From an uncultured Collinsella sp. (GTDB taxonomy: Bacteria; Actinomycetota; Coriobacteriia; Coriobacteriales; Coriobacteriaceae), in NCBI GenBank assembly GCA_900554905.1, contig USJB01000060.1, positions 1-7,217 of the forward strand: DNA of 7,217 nucleotides, read 5' to 3'. Position 1 is the stretch's first letter. Each line of letters starts with the position of its first letter. This document shows positions 4,972 to 7,217 of the stretch, in pieces. The notes under the pieces were generated by a model. It was given only the letters and a program-made list of their open reading frames with translations, was not told the DNA's origin and did no database searches. The position numbers and the translations under genes are program-made.

Positions 4972-5775
4972 ATGGCCCAAGCCACCAACCGTGCCTTTGC
5001 CGACGAACGCCGTACCGCCATTATGGAAATGCTCGATCATAATGCCTCGGTGCAGGTAGCAGAAATCGCCCAGACCTTTGGCGTGTCCTCCGTCACCGCC
5101 CGCGCCGACCTGGACGCGCTCGCCGAAGCAGGCAAGCTGCGCCGCACGCACGGCGGTGCCGTATCACTCCACAAACGTCTGACCGTCTCCACGCAGGATC
5201 GCCGCATCAATGTCAACGTCGCCGCCAAGCAGGCCATCGCGCAAAGCGCCATCGAGCTCGTCGGCAATGGTGACACCCTGCTCGTCGACTCCGGCACCAC
5301 CGCTCTCGAGTTTGTCCGGCTCCTCGATCAGCGCGACGGCATCACCGTCATCACGGCCGACATTACCATTGCCGATTACATCGACGAGAGCATGCCCTCA
5401 GTCGATGTCGTCATGCTGGGCGGGGCGCTGCGCAAAGGCCATCGTTATTTGTACGGACCGCTCACTATGCAGGCGCTCCAAATGGTCCATGCCGATCTGG
5501 CCGTCATGTGCCCCGGCGCCTTTGTCCCCAGCTGCGGCTTTACGACCGACTTTCCCCAGATGGCCGAGACCAAAACGGCTATGATCGCCGCGGCCCATCA
5601 AAGCGTCGCCCTCATGGACGCCAGCAAGGTTAACGGACGCGGCATGTACCGCTTTGCCGAGCTGACCGATGTCGACACCATCGTGATGGACCGTGACCCC
5701 GATCATGCCGTTGCCACCTCAATCGCCGAGATCGTCGACGACGCCCGCCCAAATCTCCTCATCGCTGACGCTTAA
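4972..5775 (+). CDS. DeoR/GlpR-family sugar-phosphate-responsive regulator
   Basis: A 267-residue repressor-type protein. Residues about 11-60 form the winged helix: ADERRTAIMEML, then VQVAEIAQTFGVSSVTARAD (27-46) and the hallmark KLRRTHGGA. The remainder is the sugar-phosphate-binding sensor domain: GDTLLVDSGTTALEF with the DSGTT phosphate loop, ADITIADY, MLGGALRKGHRYLYGPL and LMDASKVNGRGMYRF. It normally binds DNA without the phosphorylated sugar and lets go when it is bound. It is divergent from the aldolase, a common arrangement for a regulator and a pathway enzyme. The ATG at 4972 is preferred because GGAG lies five bases upstream and the family N-terminus begins there. The upstream in-frame ATG at 4915 has no ribosome site and would add 19 unconserved residues over operator-like repeats. 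The inducer is unknown; a hexose or tagatose phosphate fits the neighbour. Confidence 0.93.
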   Translation: MAQATNRAFADERRTAIMEMLDHNASVQVAEIAQTFGVSSVTARADLDALAEAGKLRRTHGGAVSLHKRLTVSTQDRRINVNVAAKQAIAQSAIELVGNGDTLLVDSGTTALEFVRLLDQRDGITVITADITIADYIDESMPSVDVVMLGGALRKGHRYLYGPLTMQALQMVHADLAVMCPGAFVPSCGFTTDFPQMAETKTAMIAAAHQSVALMDASKVNGRGMYRFAELTDVDTIVMDRDPDHAVATSIAEIVDDARPNLLIADA

Positions 5776-5817
5776 ACAAAAACCACCACAAAGGTGCCTG
5801 TCCCCTTTGTGGTGGTT
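5773..5817 (-). terminator. Rho-independent terminator of the flavodiiron gene
   Basis: AACCACCACAAAGG (5781-5794) and CCTTTGTGGTGGTT (5804-5817) form a perfect 14-bp stem with a nine-base loop. On the minus strand the stem is followed by TTTTTGTTT, a proper U-tract, so it ends leftward transcription 23 bases after the flavodiiron stop. On the plus strand no T-tract follows, so any effect on the DeoR-family message is weaker. It starts within two bases of that gene's stop codon. Confidence 0.85.
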
Positions 5818-5839
5818 GAGCGTCAAAAGCGAAATATCG

Positions 5840-7000
5840 CTACTTGGAAAGCTCGTCAGCGAGGGCCTCGATCTGGGCGCGCGAGGCGTCGTTGAGCGAG
5901 CCCAGGACGGTCACTTTGTTCTGCGTCAGGGCGATGTCCTTCATGCCCTCGAGCTCCTTGGTCATAACCTTGGCAGCGGCAGGCGCCCAGGAACCGGCCT
6001 CGACGAGCGCAACCGTGCGGTTCTGATAGGCGTGCTCGGCAAGCGTATGGATAAAGGTGCTCATGAACGGGAAGATCTCGCCCTGATAGGTGATGGAGGC
6101 GAGCACCAGGCGGTCGTAGCGGAACGCGTCCTCAACGGCCTCGGCCATGTCGTCGCGAGCCAGGTCAAAGACGGAAACCTTCTGGCCGCGGGCCTCGAGC
6201 GCAGATGCGAGCTCCTCAACGGCAGCTTTCAGATGGCCATACACACTCGCATAGGCAATCGTGATGCCCTCGTCCTCGGGCTGATAGCTCGACCAGGTGT
6301 TGTAGGTGTCGAGGTAATAGCCCAGGTTCTCGCTAAGAACAGGACCGTGAAGCGGGCAAATAATCTGGATGTCCAGATTGGCGGCCTTCTTAAGCACGGC
6401 CTGCACAAACTTGCCGAACTTTCCCACGATGCCAAAGTAGTAACGGCGCGCTTCGCAAGCCCAGCCCTCGGGATCCTCGATGTCGTTGGCGCCAAACTTG
6501 CCAAAACCGTCGGCGCTAAAGAGCACCTTGTCGGTGGACTCGTAGGAGAAGAGCACCTCGGGCCAGTGCACGTTGGGAGCACCGACAAACGTCAGGCTGT
6601 GGCCGCCCAGGTCGAGCACGTCGCCATCTTTGACGACCATCTTGCGCTCGGGGTAGTCGGTGCCAAAGTAGTTGACCATCATGCGGAAAGCGCCCATGCT
6701 CGCCACAATCTGGGCCTGGGGATAGCGCTCCATAAAGGCGGCGATGCCAGCAGAGTGATCGGGCTCCATGTGATGGACGACCAGGTAGTCGGGCGTACGG
6801 CCATCGAGCACGGCCTCGAGGTTGCCGAGCCACTCATCGACAAAGCCAGCGTCGACCGAATCAGCGACAGCGATTTTATCGCCCAAGATAACGTAGCTGT
6901 TATATGCCATACCGTTCTCGGACACGTCGTACTGGCCCTCGAACAGGTCAATGTCGTGATCGTTGACGCCAATGTAGCGGATATCCTTGGTGATCTCCAT
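5840..7000 (-). CDS. fprA: A-type flavoprotein (flavodiiron protein, O2/NO reductase)
   Basis: A 386-residue cytoplasmic enzyme that reduces O2 to water and/or NO to N2O, protecting anaerobes. Residues about 1-240 are the metallo-beta-lactamase-like domain carrying the di-iron site: H77-x-E79-x-D81-H82 in VVHHMEPDHSAG, H145 in PNVHWPE, D164 in FSADGFG and H218 in CPLHGP. All six expected iron ligands are kept. Residues about 245-386 are the flavodoxin domain: ITIAYASVYGHLKAA is the FMN phosphate loop, and SITYQGEIFPFMSTF and LVEAGSW are flavin-contacting segments. Length matches class A proteins with no fused rubredoxin or NADH module, so a separate electron donor is needed; none is visible here. 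The ATG at 7000 has AGGAGG nine bases upstream; the longer open frame to 7042 runs through the promoter. It has its own terminator, so it may be monocistronic. Confidence 0.96.
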   Translation of the reverse strand: MEITKDIRYIGVNDHDIDLFEGQYDVSENGMAYNSYVILGDKIAVADSVDAGFVDEWLGNLEAVLDGRTPDYLVVHHMEPDHSAGIAAFMERYPQAQIVASMGAFRMMVNYFGTDYPERKMVVKDGDVLDLGGHSLTFVGAPNVHWPEVLFSYESTDKVLFSADGFGKFGANDIEDPEGWACEARRYYFGIVGKFGKFVQAVLKKAANLDIQIICPLHGPVLSENLGYYLDTYNTWSSYQPEDEGITIAYASVYGHLKAAVEELASALEARGQKVSVFDLARDDMAEAVEDAFRYDRLVLASITYQGEIFPFMSTFIHTLAEHAYQNRTVALVEAGSWAPAAAKVMTKELEGMKDIALTQNKVTVLGSLNDASRAQIEALADELSK

Positions 7001-7016
7001 CAGGCAAAGCCTCCTA

Positions 7017-7046
7017 GATAGACAAAAGAGCCCGTCTATCATAGCA
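7017..7046 (-). promoter_or_regulatory. Extended -10 promoter of fprA overlapped by an inverted repeat
   Basis: On the minus strand TGCTATGAT (7046-7038) is an extended -10 element, placing the transcription start near 7031, about 30 bases before the ATG. There is no clear -35. GATAGAC and GTCTATC (7034-7040 and 7017-7023, ten bases apart) form a perfect 7-bp dyad that starts inside the -10 and spans the start site. That is the position expected for a repressor site. It could instead be a hairpin at the 5' end of the message, just before AGGAGG. Confidence 0.5.
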
Positions 7047-7094
7047 CTCGGCTACATCCCAACAGCTATCTACCGACATCCTTACCGATTGTTA

Positions 7095-7105
7095 TTGATG
7101 TTCAA
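7095..7105. promoter_or_regulatory. Short palindrome upstream of fprA
   Basis: TTGATGTTCAA has 4-bp arms TTGA/TCAA around three bases. It sits about 70 bases upstream of the proposed fprA start, where an activator might bind. It resembles half of an FNR/CRP-type box (TTGAT-N4-ATCAA) but does not match it fully. It could also be chance in this short AT-rich stretch. Confidence 0.2.
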
Positions 7106-7129
7106 CATATCACCGTTGACCTGCGGAAA

Positions 7130-7217
7130 CTATGCGCGCGGTATCGCCGTGCTATGTCGAATAATGAGCTGGCCGGGAATACGGATGGCAACGGTTTTGC
7201 CCGCCGTACCCGCCTCG
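7130..7217 (-). CDS. C-terminus of a probable LacI-family regulator
   Basis: Only the last 28 residues and a TAG stop are in the window; the gene continues beyond 7217. The ending RIPGQLIIRHSTAIPR resembles the last strand and tail of LacI/GalR repressors, which commonly finish with P-T-x-L-I-x-R-x-S-T followed by a Pro-containing tail. In that family this part belongs to the C-terminal lobe of the sugar-binding domain. It lies 129 bases upstream of fprA on the same strand, but fprA appears to have its own promoter. No terminator was found in the gap. The call depends on a short match, so the family is likely but not certain. Confidence 0.6.
   Translation of the reverse strand, partial: EAGTAGKTVAIRIPGQLIIRHSTAIPRA

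Noticed and set aside
5693..7021. Long plus-strand open frame (442 codons) opposite the flavodiiron gene
   Set aside because: The minus strand has a full flavodiiron protein with all six iron ligands. The antisense frame also overlaps the end of the DeoR-family gene and a terminator.

Overview
The window is ordinary bacterial chromosome, GC-rich and densely coded. Strong AGGAG-type ribosome sites, codon use, the gene set and one possible leaderless gene suggest an anaerobic gut actinomycete of the Coriobacteriia, perhaps Collinsella. That placement is inference from general resemblance, not from a marker gene.

Layout. 1-199 (minus) is the N-terminus of a Bce/MacB-like ABC transporter ATPase, cut by the window edge. 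Divergent from it, 348-1337 (plus) encodes an unusual two-domain protein: a MutT/NudG-type Nudix hydrolase joined through a basic linker to a complete Vsr-type mismatch endonuclease. 1338-1826 is poorly coding and holds one doubtful small ORF and a hairpin. 1827-2765 is an AraC-family regulator, possibly leaderless, followed 56 bases on by a HAD phosphatase (2822-3445).

3446-3779 lies between two convergent genes. It holds three diverged copies of one repeat. The second and third copies face each other as near-perfect 37/38-base arms around a 16-bp inner hairpin, making a structure of about 152 nt. 3780-4637 (minus) is a class II fructose/tagatose-bisphosphate aldolase. It is divergent from a DeoR-family sugar regulator (4972-5775, plus), and the AT-rich intergenic region between them carries operator-like repeats. 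A Rho-independent terminator at 5773-5817 ends the leftward transcript of a flavodiiron protein (5840-7000, minus), whose promoter region carries an inverted repeat over an extended -10. The last bases (7130-7217, minus) encode the C-terminus of what looks like a LacI-family regulator.

How the genes fit together. The aldolase and DeoR protein form a plausible sugar-phosphate control pair. The flavodiiron protein would protect an anaerobe from O2 or NO. The Nudix-Vsr fusion would combine nucleotide-pool cleaning with mismatch nicking. No single pathway unites the window. The points most worth following are the Nudix-Vsr fusion and the palindromic repeat cluster at 3470-3755.
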